Shown: piece after piece, positions 46,248 through 54,639 of the stretch
How the letters are laid out: each line of letters starts with the position of its first letter
How positions within the stretch are numbered: position 1 is the stretch's first letter
Source: Pirellulaceae bacterium
GTDB lineage: Bacteria; Planctomycetota; Planctomycetia; Pirellulales; Pirellulaceae
DNA length: 64,000 nt
Direction: 5' to 3'
Assembly: GCA_029243025.1 (NCBI GenBank)
Contig: JAQWSU010000006.1
Location: forward strand, 434,001 to 498,000
Notes under the pieces: model-generated
The model's input: the letters and a program-made list of their open reading frames with translations, nothing else
Told to the model about the DNA's origin: nothing
The model's database searches: none
Made by a program: the position numbers and the translations under genes

Positions 46248-46994
46248 TCAACCAAAGTCGTCGTGGCTGGGTAGATCGTCGAGCGATTCTAGTCGAAATA
46301 AGTCGAGAAATCGGTCGGTTGTCTTGTAGGTAATTTTCTTTGGCGCGCTCGGGTCTCGTTCTACCGCGAGCAGTTGGCGCCGCACTAATTGATTGAGGGC
46401 CCCACCACAGGGACGGCCTTTTAACGTTTCGATTTGTTGTCGAGAAATCGGTTGGTTGTAGGCAACAACAGCCAGCAAGTCGACAGCCAGTTGTGATAGT
46501 TTCGCTTCTCGAACTCGACCGTAAAAACGTTCTCGCGTTTTTTCGAATTCAGCTCGGAGTGCCAAACGATAGCCGGCCGCGTCGGAAACCACTTGGTAGG
46601 GGGCGTCTTGTTCCTGGTAGAGCTGATTCAGGTGAAGGACCAAGTCATCGATCTCCGCCGGGGTCACGCCGCGCAGGTAACTGGCCATCAAACGACTGGT
46701 CAGAGGTTCATTCTGCGGATGGCCGACGAACAGGATGGCTTCCAGGATCGCCTCGGCGGAAACATTTGAGTCGTCGTCTTCGGCGACAATCGCCTCAATG
46801 TTGGATTCTTTCGTCGTTTTCGATTCGGTCTCTGCGTTATCTTCATCCGCCGATGCCGCGGGCGAGTCTTGACCGATCAATTGAGCAAACGCGTTTGTCA
46901 ATTGATCGACAGATAAAGTCGTTGGCTCGGCGTCGTCGGAGTTTTGACTGTCGGAGCCAAAGCCATCGACTTCTGATTGGTCGTCGTGAGTCAT
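46248..46994 (-). CDS. scpB: Segregation and condensation protein B
   Basis: 248 residues. After an 80-residue acidic, low-complexity N-terminus (Asp, Glu, Ser, Thr), the ScpB winged-helix core begins AEAILEAILFVGHPQNEPLTS and continues YQVVSDAAGYRLALRAEF, AVDLLAVVAYNQPISRQQIETLKGRPCGGALNQL and ITYKTTDRFLDLFRLESLDDLP. It should join ScpA and SMC in chromosome organisation. This is closer to the usual ScpB length and sequence than the paralogue at 7830, so it is probably the main ScpB. No scpA is adjacent. Confidence 0.93.
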   Translation of the reverse strand: MTHDDQSEVDGFGSDSQNSDDAEPTTLSVDQLTNAFAQLIGQDSPAASADEDNAETESKTTKESNIEAIVAEDDDSNVSAEAILEAILFVGHPQNEPLTSRLMASYLRGVTPAEIDDLVLHLNQLYQEQDAPYQVVSDAAGYRLALRAEFEKTRERFYGRVREAKLSQLAVDLLAVVAYNQPISRQQIETLKGRPCGGALNQLVRRQLLAVERDPSAPKKITYKTTDRFLDLFRLESLDDLPSHDDFG

Positions 46995-47095
46995 CGAGTC
47001 ACATGGGTGGATCGGATGAAGGCCTACGCGTCAACCACATTCTTGTGATCCACCGTAGGGCTTCATTTTCGACCATTATCTGCTTCGCACCAAGA

Positions 47096-47947
47096 TCAAT
47101 TCTGGCGCTTCTCGACCTCACCCTTCATGAATGCCAGTCCATCACGTGCCAATTGTTCCTCGGAATCGTACATGCGTCGCCAGATCTTCGTCGCGGCAAC
47201 CAATTCGGGAAGAGCCAATCCAAAGGCTTCGATCATCAGCCAACCGTCGTAACCCACTTCGTTGAGAGCATCGAAGTTGTTATCCCAATGAACACCGCCC
47301 GTCCCGGGGGTACTGCGATCGTTTTCGGAGATGTGCACATGAACCAGGTAGGGGGCACATTCACGGATAGCTGCAGCGGGTGACTTTTCCTCGATGTTGG
47401 CATGAAAGGTGTCATACATCATGCGGCAATGGGGATGATCCACATCTTTGAGGAATCTGACGGTATCTGCTGCACAGTTCAACAGGTGACACTCGAATCG
47501 ATTGAGATACTCAACGCCTAGCATGACGTCAACCTTTTCCGCGTGCTCAGCAACTTGTCGCATGCTGTCTACGCCGCGACTCCATTCGTCTTTGGTCGGA
47601 CCGGCGCCGGTGAAATGTCCTAGTGCTGAGTGGTAAGGCCCGACTAAGGTCTGAGCGTTGACAGCTTGGCAGCAGTCGAGTGCCAGTTTGTTGTTGGCGA
47701 CTCCTTTCGCCCGGATCGCATTATCGATACTGATTGGATTATCTTCTTCGCCGCGGACCGTGACGGCCGTGCGTTCGAGACCAAGTTCGTCGAGTCGTTT
47801 CCCCCACTTCGCCCATTTGTCCACATCTAAATCGAAGATTGGTAATTCGACACCGTCGTAACCCATCGATTTAAGCGATTCCAAGACGGGCAACATTTCG
47901 TCGCTGAGATCACCGCTCCACAACAACAAATTCATACCGTACTTCAT
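47096..47947 (-). CDS. Sugar isomerase/epimerase (tagatose 3-epimerase-like)
   Basis: 283 residues from the ATG at 47947, which has AAGGAG 11 bases upstream; a GTG at 47959 is too close to that site. It has a xylose-isomerase-like TIM barrel with the four metal ligands of the D-tagatose/D-psicose 3-epimerase group in context: Glu in GVEYLNRFECHLLN, Asp in MMYDTFHANIEE, His in VHVHISENDRSTPGTGGVHWD and Glu in LMIEAFG. It probably epimerises a ketose; the substrate is unknown. It starts within a few bases of the stop of the AcpH-like gene, so the two are likely coupled. Confidence 0.85.
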   Translation of the reverse strand: MKYGMNLLLWSGDLSDEMLPVLESLKSMGYDGVELPIFDLDVDKWAKWGKRLDELGLERTAVTVRGEEDNPISIDNAIRAKGVANNKLALDCCQAVNAQTLVGPYHSALGHFTGAGPTKDEWSRGVDSMRQVAEHAEKVDVMLGVEYLNRFECHLLNCAADTVRFLKDVDHPHCRMMYDTFHANIEEKSPAAAIRECAPYLVHVHISENDRSTPGTGGVHWDNNFDALNEVGYDGWLMIEAFGLALPELVAATKIWRRMYDSEEQLARDGLAFMKGEVEKRQN

Positions 47948-47955
47948 CGTAATAT

Positions 47956-48633
47956 TCACTCCTTGAGCGCGAGACTTGGCGAGTGCGTGTCCACATTCAG
48001 CAACTCGGAAACGCGCTGGTTTACGGATCTACGAGCGATGGGAAACCACTCGGTTAACTCAACCGGCAACGCCGCCAGTTTGACGCGTTGCATGACGTTA
48101 TTCAAGCGGAATAGCAGTTTGGCATCCTGGGCGTAGTCATACAAGAACCGCACTTCGGAAAAGCGAGGCATCAGTAGCGCGAGTTTGGGGACAGGTTTGC
48201 CCGTCATTCGTTCAACCGTCCAAGCAACCATGGTTGGATCCAACGAATCAATTGCATCGTAGTAGGCCTCCAATCCCGCCGGATCGGCCTGAATGAGCGC
48301 ATCGTCGAGCAAGAGTTCGACCAGAATGTGCCCGAGGAAACTGGGACGCAGTCCATCATCGGGCGGCAAACGGTCACGAATTTCCACGGTAAAGCTCCAC
48401 GATAATTCGGCAAAGGCTCGAGTTCGGTGAAACCAGTCGTCGTCCTGATGGTGCTTCAGAATTCCGGCAGCGATCGCGGCAATTCGTTGATCTTTGCTAT
48501 TGAGAAAGGGTCGAGCTAGTTTCGAGCGGGCGCGCACGCGCCGATCCACAACGTTTAACCAATCGGGGATCGCTGTCCCAGCTAAGAAATACGGGTGGTT
48601 GGTGAACGCTCGTCCGTGGGCGAAATAGTTCAT
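47956..48633 (-). CDS. AcpH-like (ACP phosphodiesterase family) protein
   Basis: 225 residues. The N-terminus MNYFAHGRAFTNHPYFLAGTAIPDWL and the His/Asp-rich helices (GILKHHQDDDWFHRTRAFAELS, FLGHILVELLLDDAL) resemble the acyl-carrier-protein phosphodiesterase AcpH, an HD-like all-helical hydrolase that removes phosphopantetheine from ACP. Similarity is at motif level only, and the protein could be another HD-like hydrolase. It is immediately upstream of the epimerase gene. Confidence 0.55.
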   Translation of the reverse strand: MNYFAHGRAFTNHPYFLAGTAIPDWLNVVDRRVRARSKLARPFLNSKDQRIAAIAAGILKHHQDDDWFHRTRAFAELSWSFTVEIRDRLPPDDGLRPSFLGHILVELLLDDALIQADPAGLEAYYDAIDSLDPTMVAWTVERMTGKPVPKLALLMPRFSEVRFLYDYAQDAKLLFRLNNVMQRVKLAALPVELTEWFPIARRSVNQRVSELLNVDTHSPSLALKE

Positions 48634-48671
48634 CGGCTTTCAATCGATACCAACCGCACAATCTCGCGTCG

Positions 48672-49304
48672 TCAGGGCGCCGTGTTTTCGTCCAATTCGA
48701 CGGTGACTTCGACATCATCGGAGTTGATGGAGTCGGTTTCCTCCAGCAAGCGAACCAGCGCGGGAATCGATTCGGCAGCCGCGGGTCCAATTTGGCCCAA
48801 AGCGCGAGTTGCCTCGCGTCGAACCCCTTCATTCTCGTCATCCAATAACCTTATCAAATCGGGGACGCCGATGACAGCTTCCGGCCCAATACGCGACAAT
48901 ACGCGACAGGCTAAAGAACGAACGACCGGATTAGGATCTTTGAGCGTTTTGATCAACTGGGGAACCGCCGCCGGTCCCATTCGACCGAGTGAATCGGCTG
49001 CCGTCTCTGAATCGCTCCACTCATAGTAAGGACGCAGAGCACGGACGCCGTTTTGAGCGGGAGATGTTTGCGAATCGGTCGTCTGGTCGGTCGTCTGGTC
49101 GGTCGTCTGGTCGGGGGTCGAAGAGCTATCCGGTTGCGCCGGCTCAGGTGGAGACAGATCAACTTGTTCCGTGATTTCAATCGAGGTCTGGTTCACTCTG
49201 CCTTGGGGCGGAGAAGTGGCCGATTGCCAGCCATTGCAGCCCATCACCGTCAGGCAAAACAGCCCCAGAGCCAGTCGGTGCAGATTGGAATGGCAACATT
49301 TCAT
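48672..49304 (-). CDS. HEAT-repeat lipoprotein
   Basis: About 210 residues from the ATG at 49304. A lipoprotein signal (HRLALGLFCLTVMGC, Cys in LTVMGC) is followed by a Thr/Pro/Gln-rich linker with three copies of TTDQ from a 12-base repeat (49076-49113). Three HEAT/PBS-lyase-like repeats follow (DSLGRMGPAAVPQLIKTLKDPNPVVRS, RIGPEAVIGVPDLIRLLDDENEGVRR, QIGPAAAESIPALVRLLEE). It is probably membrane-anchored in the periplasm and binds a partner through the HEAT surface. Partner unknown. Confidence 0.85.
   Translation of the reverse strand: MKCCHSNLHRLALGLFCLTVMGCNGWQSATSPPQGRVNQTSIEITEQVDLSPPEPAQPDSSSTPDQTTDQTTDQTTDSQTSPAQNGVRALRPYYEWSDSETAADSLGRMGPAAVPQLIKTLKDPNPVVRSLACRVLSRIGPEAVIGVPDLIRLLDDENEGVRREATRALGQIGPAAAESIPALVRLLEETDSINSDDVEVTVELDENTAP
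49076..49113 (-). repeat. 12-base tandem repeat in lipoprotein linker
   Basis: Three direct copies of a 12-base unit (plus strand CGGTCGTCTGGT) encode repeated Thr-Thr-Asp-Gln in the linker of the HEAT lipoprotein. Confidence 0.9.
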
Positions 49305-49635
49305 GGAGAGCTCGGTTGGAACCTTCTCGGTAGCTTTGTTATCATCGAGCAAGCGGCAGCCAGCCGGTGTCATGAAAAACGTTCGGTTTCTCGTGGCCCC
49401 AGCCAGCTACGGGTCAATCATGGCCGTCTGGCACCTCTGTCAAACCGCCTATGCTTTTCAGAATTATACCGGACAGCTAGGCTTTTCCTGAGATTCCAGC
49501 CAGGATTGGCAAAAGCTGCCGTATCGATTGTGCCGCTTACCGGGAATGGTTGAGGGCTTCAGGGAAAATCTCGCAACGAATGGATTAGGTTTCCGCAATT
49601 GCCGTTTTTTATTTTTAGCCAAAGGGGGTGATCAC
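49305..49635. other. Divergent spacer before the S41 peptidase gene
   Basis: 331 bases between the HEAT lipoprotein and S41 peptidase genes. The only feature I can name is the very strong Shine-Dalgarno sequence GGGGGTGATC near 49624-49633, which sets the peptidase start. No gene or RNA element is seen. Confidence 0.5.
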
Positions 49636-51039
49636 GTGCCGATGAGGAACTTGGCGATCCTGTTTATCGCGTCCTTCGTTTCCCTGATTTGTTACGGTGA
49701 AGCGGGAAGAAATCGGTACGCGAACATCCTTTCAGAATCCATCGATAAAGTGGCCGCCTTTTATGTCGAGCCGGTTACTTCACGGCAGCTATTTGAAAGC
49801 GGCATGAAAGGCATGCTCAACGATCTGGATCCCTATTCCGGATATATTTCGCCTCAACAACTCAGCGAATTTCAGGTTGACATTCAACAAGAATTTGGCG
49901 GGATCGGCATCGAGGTTGGCATGCAGGATGATCGTTTGACCGTGCTGAGTCCCGTGCCGGGGACGCCGGCCTATAAGGCAGGTTTGTTGGCGGGTGACAC
50001 GATTCTTTCCATCGAAGGGCAGGATACTACCGGTTTCTCTCTTCAGGACGCCGTTGAGTTAATGAGGGGTCCCCGGGGAACGCCAGTGAAACTGACCGTC
50101 TTGCATCGTGGTGACGAGGAGCCTGTCGAGTATTCGATTATACGTGACAAGATTCAAATCGAGTCGATTCGGGGTGACCATCGCTCGGATGACAGCGAGT
50201 GGGTATTTCAACTGACAGACGACCCACGGATTGGATACGTACGACTGACGAGCTTCGGTGATCATACAGCGGAAGACTTGGCCCAGCGGTTGGGTGAGTT
50301 GAAAGGAAATGTTGACGGACTCATTATCGACCTGCGCGGCAACGCCGGGGGGTTGCTCACCGCGGCGATCGAGATCTGCGACATGTTTATTCCCAAGGGT
50401 GAAATGATTGTCAGCACCCGTGGGCGAGATCCCAAAATGCAGCGCGAGTTTCTCGCAACGAAGGATCCCATTGTCGATCCAAAACTGCCAATTGTGATTT
50501 TGGTCGATCCGTTATCAGCCAGTGCAAGTGAGATCTTTGCCGCCTGCATGCAGGACTATGGTCGCGCAATAATTGTTGGTGAGCGGACTTGGGGTAAGGG
50601 GACCGTGCAGAATGTCATTGAAATCGAGGGCGGTCGAAGTGCCATTCGTTTGACGACCCAGACTTATTGGCGACCAAGTGGACGCAATATTCATCGACAT
50701 TCAGATGTAACCGAAGAGGATGAATGGGGTGTGAAGCCCTTGCCCGAGAACGAAGTCAGGTTGACGCCTGAACAACGGGAAGCGTTCTACAAGTATCGTC
50801 GAGATCGCGATATTTCGCCCAGCCTTGATGATGAGGGGGTCAAGGACAAGCTGGAGCTGCAAGATGCTGATGGGGACGATACTGATGGGGACAATACTGA
50901 TGGGGACAACGTGCAAATCGAGCTGGATGAGACAGTGGATCTCCAATTGCAGCGAGCGATTGAGGTGCTGAAGCAAGAAATGCCACCACGAGTCACGACT
51001 GCGATTGGAACGAATTCAGCCTTGCCGAAAGCAGCCTAG
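49636..51039 (+). CDS. S41 family C-terminal processing peptidase
   Basis: About 467 residues. The start is the GTG at 49636 (or ATG 49642), set by a near-perfect anti-16S sequence (AAAGGGGGTGATC) just upstream; the longer frame from 49528 is not family-like. After a signal peptide (LAILFIASFVSLICYGEA) come the usual N-terminal region, a PDZ domain (GIGIEVGMQDDRLTVLSPVPGTPAYKAGLLAGD) and the protease core. The catalytic Ser is in DPLSASASEIFAACMQDYG and the Lys in GERTWGKGTVQN. Such proteases cut periplasmic substrates near their C-termini. Three copies of a 15-base repeat (50866-50910) encode an acidic TDGDN-type linker near the C-terminus. Confidence 0.93.
   Translation: MPMRNLAILFIASFVSLICYGEAGRNRYANILSESIDKVAAFYVEPVTSRQLFESGMKGMLNDLDPYSGYISPQQLSEFQVDIQQEFGGIGIEVGMQDDRLTVLSPVPGTPAYKAGLLAGDTILSIEGQDTTGFSLQDAVELMRGPRGTPVKLTVLHRGDEEPVEYSIIRDKIQIESIRGDHRSDDSEWVFQLTDDPRIGYVRLTSFGDHTAEDLAQRLGELKGNVDGLIIDLRGNAGGLLTAAIEICDMFIPKGEMIVSTRGRDPKMQREFLATKDPIVDPKLPIVILVDPLSASASEIFAACMQDYGRAIIVGERTWGKGTVQNVIEIEGGRSAIRLTTQTYWRPSGRNIHRHSDVTEEDEWGVKPLPENEVRLTPEQREAFYKYRRDRDISPSLDDEGVKDKLELQDADGDDTDGDNTDGDNVQIELDETVDLQLQRAIEVLKQEMPPRVTTAIGTNSALPKAA
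50866..50910 (+). repeat. 15-base tandem repeat in the peptidase gene
   Basis: Three copies of a 15-base unit (ACTGATGGGGACAAT and variants) encode an acidic linker near the C-terminus of the S41 peptidase. Confidence 0.9.
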
Positions 51040-51166
51040 GGTTCTGGTAGTTGTCTTGGGATAACTACAAACCGTTTGGCGGATTGCTGGTCCCCTTTAT
51101 GGAGTCCGAGCAGATGATTAAACTCAGCAGCTTATTTGTCTGTTGTTTTGCCGTCCGTGGAGAATC

Positions 51167-52006
51167 ATGGTCAACAATCTGCCCCTAAAGACAATTGTTC
51201 ACAATGGCCTGACCATCGAAGGTTATTCGCGCGCTGCCGTGCAGAGCTATTGGCGGATTCCAGAGTATAAAGTTGGTTTCGATCTTGGTGCACAACCGTG
51301 GGATTTCATGGGTACTGGCACTTGGTTCGTGTCTCATACGCATCTAGACCACATCGCTGCCCTGCCGGTCTATGTCGCTCGTCGTCGTATGATGAAGATG
51401 AGCCCGCCCAAGATCTATCTGCCAAGTTGTGCCGTCGACAACGTAAAGCGGATGTTGCATTCCTTTACGCGGCTCGATCGAGGTAAGCTGCCATGTCATT
51501 TGATCGGTGTGGAATCAGGGCAGGAAATTGAGCTCTCGCGAGAATTGTTGGTGACAACACACGCGACGAAGCACACCCTACCCTCCTTGGGATTTGTGGT
51601 TTGGGAACGTCGAAAGAAACTAAAGCCCGAATACCAAGACTTGTCCGGTGAGCAGATTCGTGATGTGCGATTGAGCGGTAAAGAGGTCACCTTGGAACGG
51701 CGATATCCCAAACTCGCTTATTTGGGTGATAGCACGCCGGCAGGATTAGACGACAATCCGATCATGTATGAGGCAGAAGTGCTGATTGCGGAAATGACTT
51801 TTCTCGCTCCCGACCACCGCAAGCAAAATATCCATAAACTGGGACATATTCATCTCGATGATTTTGTTGCACGACGTGACCGATTCGAGAATGATTTGGT
51901 GATCGCCGCTCACTTTAGCACGCGTTATCATCCGCGGCAGGTTGAAAGCTATGTGCAGAAGGCGTTTCCTGACATGATGGACGGGCGGTTGCATCTTTGG
52001 CTCTAA
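51167..52006 (+). CDS. Metallo-beta-lactamase-fold hydrolase, RNase Z-like
   Basis: 279 residues from the ATG at 51167, which has GGAG just upstream. The metal motif is [12 protein letters not shown]; a later Asp (LAYLGDSTP) and His ([10 protein letters not shown]) complete the two-metal site. Lack of the usual RNase Z exosite and the layout (motif near residue 64, [18 protein letters not shown]) suggest a short RNase Z-like or general MBL hydrolase. It lies between the S41 peptidase and hemW on the same strand. The substrate, perhaps tRNA 3' ends, is not proven. Confidence 0.82.
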   Translation: MVNNLPLKTIVHNGLTIEGYSRAAVQSYWRIPEYKVGFDLGAQPWDFMGTGTWFVSHTHLDHIAALPVYVARRRMMKMSPPKIYLPSCAVDNVKRMLHSFTRLDRGKLPCHLIGVESGQEIELSRELLVTTHATKHTLPSLGFVVWERRKKLKPEYQDLSGEQIRDVRLSGKEVTLERRYPKLAYLGDSTPAGLDDNPIMYEAEVLIAEMTFLAPDHRKQNIHKLGHIHLDDFVARRDRFENDLVIAAHFSTRYHPRQVESYVQKAFPDMMDGRLHLWL

Positions 52007-52034
52007 ATCATGGACCTAAGCAATGAGCAGCTGA

Positions 52035-53180
52035 GTGACCCAAGCATCCCCCCCTCCAGTCACGCCACGTGCTGCCTATGTGCATGTGCCCTTTTGCCGG
52101 CATCGCTGCGGTTATTGTAACTTTACCCTGATCGCTGGACGCGATGATCTTATTGCCTCCTACCTGGAGGCTCTGGAAATCGAACTTTCCACCTTGGATC
52201 TACCTCAACAGGTCGATACCCTGTTTGTGGGAGGTGGCACGCCGTCCCATTTGGCTCCGACTGATCTAGAACAGTTGTTGAAGCTCGTTACCCATTGGTT
52301 CCCTCTCAGCGACCAAGCTGAATTTACGGTGGAAGCAAATCCATCTGATGTGGCGCCCGATCGTATTAAAGTCATGAGCCGCGCCGGCGTGAATCGGATC
52401 AGCTTGGGCATCCAGTCATTCGATGATGACAAACTGTATATCCTCGAACGTGATCATCGTCTGTTGGATATTCAACGAGCCGTTCATGTCGTCCGACAAG
52501 AAATCGACAATCTTTGCCTCGACTTAATCTTTGGTGTGCCCGGTGAATCTCGGGACGTATGGAGACGAGATTTGCAAGCGGCGATCTTGCTGGAACCACA
52601 GCATCTTTCCACTTATGGATTGACGTTTGAAAAAGGCACGCCCTTTTGGTCGCGTCGCGAGAAACAACAGCTGAATTCGATTAGCGAATCTGACGAAGCA
52701 TGGATGTACGAATTCGGCATGGATACCCTGAAGGCGGCAGGTTTTGAACACTATGAGATTTCCAATTTTGCGAAATCCGGATTTCGCAGTCTTCATAATC
52801 AAACCTACTGGACGGGTGATCCCTATTTCGCCGCTGGACCCGGTGCTGCTCGCTTTCTGAACGGGCGGCGCGAAACTAATTATCGCAGTACCACGACCTA
52901 CTTGAATCGCGTTTTGACAGGGCAGCCGCATGTGGCAGAATCCGAGCAACTGTCGGACGAGCAACTGGCTCGGGAACAATTGGTATTTGGCCTGCGGCGA
53001 ATCCAAGGCGTTCATCGGGTGAACTTTCACCAGCGCACGGGTTTTGAAATCGAGCAGCTGGTTGGGGACGTGCTGTCAAAATACTTGCAGCGAGGGTGGT
53101 TGGTGTGGCAAGCTGGATCGCTGCGTCTGACTCGCGCTGGACTACTGTTCAGCGATTCGATCTGGCCAGATTTCTTTTAG
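52035..53180 (+). CDS. hemW: HemW-like radical SAM protein
   Basis: 381 residues. The radical-SAM cluster motif is CRHRCGYC (CxxxCxxC) in YVHVPFCRHRCGYCNF; VDTLFVGGGTPSHL and ISLGIQSFDDDKL follow. The motif LHNQTYWTGDPYFAAGPGAA is characteristic of HemW, a haem chaperone, rather than the HemN oxidase. It starts with GTG at 52035; an ATG slightly upstream runs straight into a stop. Old annotations call such proteins coproporphyrinogen III oxidase; the HemW role is more likely. Confidence 0.9.
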   Translation: MTQASPPPVTPRAAYVHVPFCRHRCGYCNFTLIAGRDDLIASYLEALEIELSTLDLPQQVDTLFVGGGTPSHLAPTDLEQLLKLVTHWFPLSDQAEFTVEANPSDVAPDRIKVMSRAGVNRISLGIQSFDDDKLYILERDHRLLDIQRAVHVVRQEIDNLCLDLIFGVPGESRDVWRRDLQAAILLEPQHLSTYGLTFEKGTPFWSRREKQQLNSISESDEAWMYEFGMDTLKAAGFEHYEISNFAKSGFRSLHNQTYWTGDPYFAAGPGAARFLNGRRETNYRSTTTYLNRVLTGQPHVAESEQLSDEQLAREQLVFGLRRIQGVHRVNFHQRTGFEIEQLVGDVLSKYLQRGWLVWQAGSLRLTRAGLLFSDSIWPDFF

Positions 53181-53361
53181 GTCGACCCATCCAATGCGAT
53201 GTTTCAGCATGACCGGTCTGTGGAGATAACCCAGTAAAAATGTGCTGACGATCGGAGACAACTTCAGCGAAGAATAAGAGAGAAATTTGACCAAGATCCG
53301 CTCCGTTCAGACGAATAACAGGAATCAGGCCCAGCCCCTTTTCTCGGGAAGGAATGAATAA

Positions 53362-54048
53362 ATGAACTCAACTCCAGAAGCCGTAAGCTGTTGCCGAGAC
53401 GAGTCCGAAGCGGCCGAGTCGGATCGGTTCGTTGTTTTTGAAAAACTTATTGACTGGCTGATCAGCTCTCATCCAGAGCAGATTCGTGATGACGTACGAA
53501 AATTGCGGGAACGATATCCGGAGGCTGCTGATGAAGAATTAGTAGAAAAACTGGTCAGCATCAAATCGATCAAAAATGGTTGGGTTGGAGCTGCGACAGG
53601 TGTGCCCGGATTCTTGGCGCTCCCCGTTGCGCTCCCCGTCGACCTGCTTGCTTCCTGGAAGATTCAAATCAATTTGGCGATGTGCATTGCACATATTTAC
53701 GGTAATGCTCTCGATCGTCGTGACGTGGAGCAACTGAAGACCGACATTCTCGCGATTATGGCTGGTTCAAGCAGCGAGGAGCCGATCGAAGTGATGGGTG
53801 TTGAAATTGATCAAGTGACTCAGCAGTCGGTTCGTCGCTATCTGACGCGCGAAGCGACCATCGAACTTTGGAAACATCTCGGGTTGCGCATGATCAGGAG
53901 GACCGGTTCCCGGTCGTTGGTGGGTCTTGCCAAAGTCGTACCGTTGGTTGGAGCACCAATCGGCTTCGCATTCGACTATGCCGCCACGCGTCGCATCGGA
54001 GAAAATGCTCGTCAATATTATGAGCGAGATAGCCGCGTGACGGTTTAA
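53362..54048 (+). CDS. EcsC-family-like protein
   Basis: 228 residues. After a charged N-terminus it has two hydrophobic stretches, NGWVGAATGVPGFLALPVALPVDLLASW and the C-terminal VVPLVGAPIGFAFDYAATRRIGENARQYY, typical of EcsC-like and related DUF proteins. These are thought to associate with membranes; function is unclear. GGAAGGAATG lies just ahead of the ATG. A bidirectional terminator candidate follows at 54118-54147. Confidence 0.7.
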   Translation: MNSTPEAVSCCRDESEAAESDRFVVFEKLIDWLISSHPEQIRDDVRKLRERYPEAADEELVEKLVSIKSIKNGWVGAATGVPGFLALPVALPVDLLASWKIQINLAMCIAHIYGNALDRRDVEQLKTDILAIMAGSSSEEPIEVMGVEIDQVTQQSVRRYLTREATIELWKHLGLRMIRRTGSRSLVGLAKVVPLVGAPIGFAFDYAATRRIGENARQYYERDSRVTV

Positions 54049-54117
54049 CTGCCCGAGTCCATTCGTTGCCGTTGCTTCGTTGGGTTAGCTGGCAAGGGGG
54101 CTGCCCAGCGGCGGGAA

Positions 54118-54147
54118 AAGCCACGCGAGTATCGTGTCGTGTGGCTT
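54118..54147. terminator. Bidirectional rho-independent terminator
   Basis: Arms AAGCCACGCGA (54118-54128) and TCGTGTGGCTT (54137-54147) pair over 11 positions with one G-U, around an eight-base loop. T-rich sequence follows (TGTGTTTTA), and AAAA precedes it, giving a T-run for the other strand. It sits between the convergent EcsC-like and selenoprotein genes and can serve both. Confidence 0.7.
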
Positions 54148-54163
54148 GTGTTTTACTTTGGAT

Positions 54164-54511
54164 CTAGCAAAAAAGCTCTTCGTACGTTTCCTCGTTGAAT
54201 CCGACCATCAGCGTCTTGCCTTTTCGCAGGGTCGGTGCTCGGAGATTGCCCGTCGGGCCAAGGAGTAGTTTTTTGATCTCGTCGATGCTGGGTTTATCCT
54301 TTTTTAAATTGAGATGGACAACCTTTTTACCTTTGGCGGAATAGAGCTGATTGACTTGCTTCAGCAAGTCAAGTGCTCTGTCCTCTTTATAGGTGTCTTT
54401 TCTCGCATCGACCTCGACGGTCGCCTCAAGACCTGCATCCGCAAGGAACTCTTGCGTTTTCCCGCAGGTCTTTCAGCCAGGCCGGTGGTAACTCCAATCG
54501 ATTTTCGCCAT
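54164..54511 (-). CDS. ArsC/Spx-like selenoprotein (in-frame TGA = Sec)
   Basis: The obvious frame (54164-54367, 67 codons from a TTG) looks like the back half of an ArsC/Spx-like thioredoxin-fold protein (NLRAPTLRKGKTLMVGFNEETYEELF). Reading upstream, the same frame runs through one TGA (54473-54475) to an ATG at 54511 preceded by GAGAGGAC. The 115-residue product starts MAKIDWSYHRPG-U-KTCGKTQEFLADAGL, so the TGA falls exactly at the first Cys of the family CxxC motif. Right after it comes a SECIS-like stem-loop (54428-54475). Together these indicate selenocysteine insertion; it is probably a thiol-selenol reductase. The usual alternative, a pseudogene, is less likely because the frame is otherwise intact and the hairpin is present. 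Divergent from mutY. Confidence 0.82.
54428..54475 (-). promoter_or_regulatory. Bacterial SECIS element after the UGA
   Basis: Read on the minus strand from the UGA (54475-54473): a nine-base lower stem AAGACCTGC (54472-54464) pairs perfectly with GCAGGTCTT (54436-54428). Inside it is a 7/3 internal loop and an upper stem CGCAAG/CTTGCG (54456-54451 with 54445-54440) closing a five-base loop AGUUC. The loop begins 22 bases after the UGA and has G as its second base. This agrees with the bacterial SECIS model as I know it (loop roughly 16-37 bases downstream, G among the first two loop bases). Confidence 0.8.
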
Positions 54512-54639
54512 CGCTTATGTCCTCTCGAAAACTGTTTAAGAATACCTATGATGATACAGTCGGGCAGGCGGAAACAGCAATGTGGCAGCGCCGTTTCGTT
54601 GACTTAGCAGGCTTTAGAATTGAGCTGTTGGACGGGTGA

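Noticed and set aside
46493-47383. 296-codon plus-strand ORF
   Set aside because: Spans two well-supported minus-strand genes (scpB and the epimerase); Ser/Arg-rich shadow composition.
54164-54367. Reading the 67-codon ORF as a complete small protein or a pseudogene fragment
   Set aside because: It begins mid-fold from a TTG without a ribosome-binding site, while the frame upstream is intact through a single TGA at the redox Cys followed by a SECIS-like hairpin.
54314-54639. Two plus-strand ORFs opposite the selenoprotein gene
   Set aside because: Shadows of the minus-strand coding frame that continues through the TGA.
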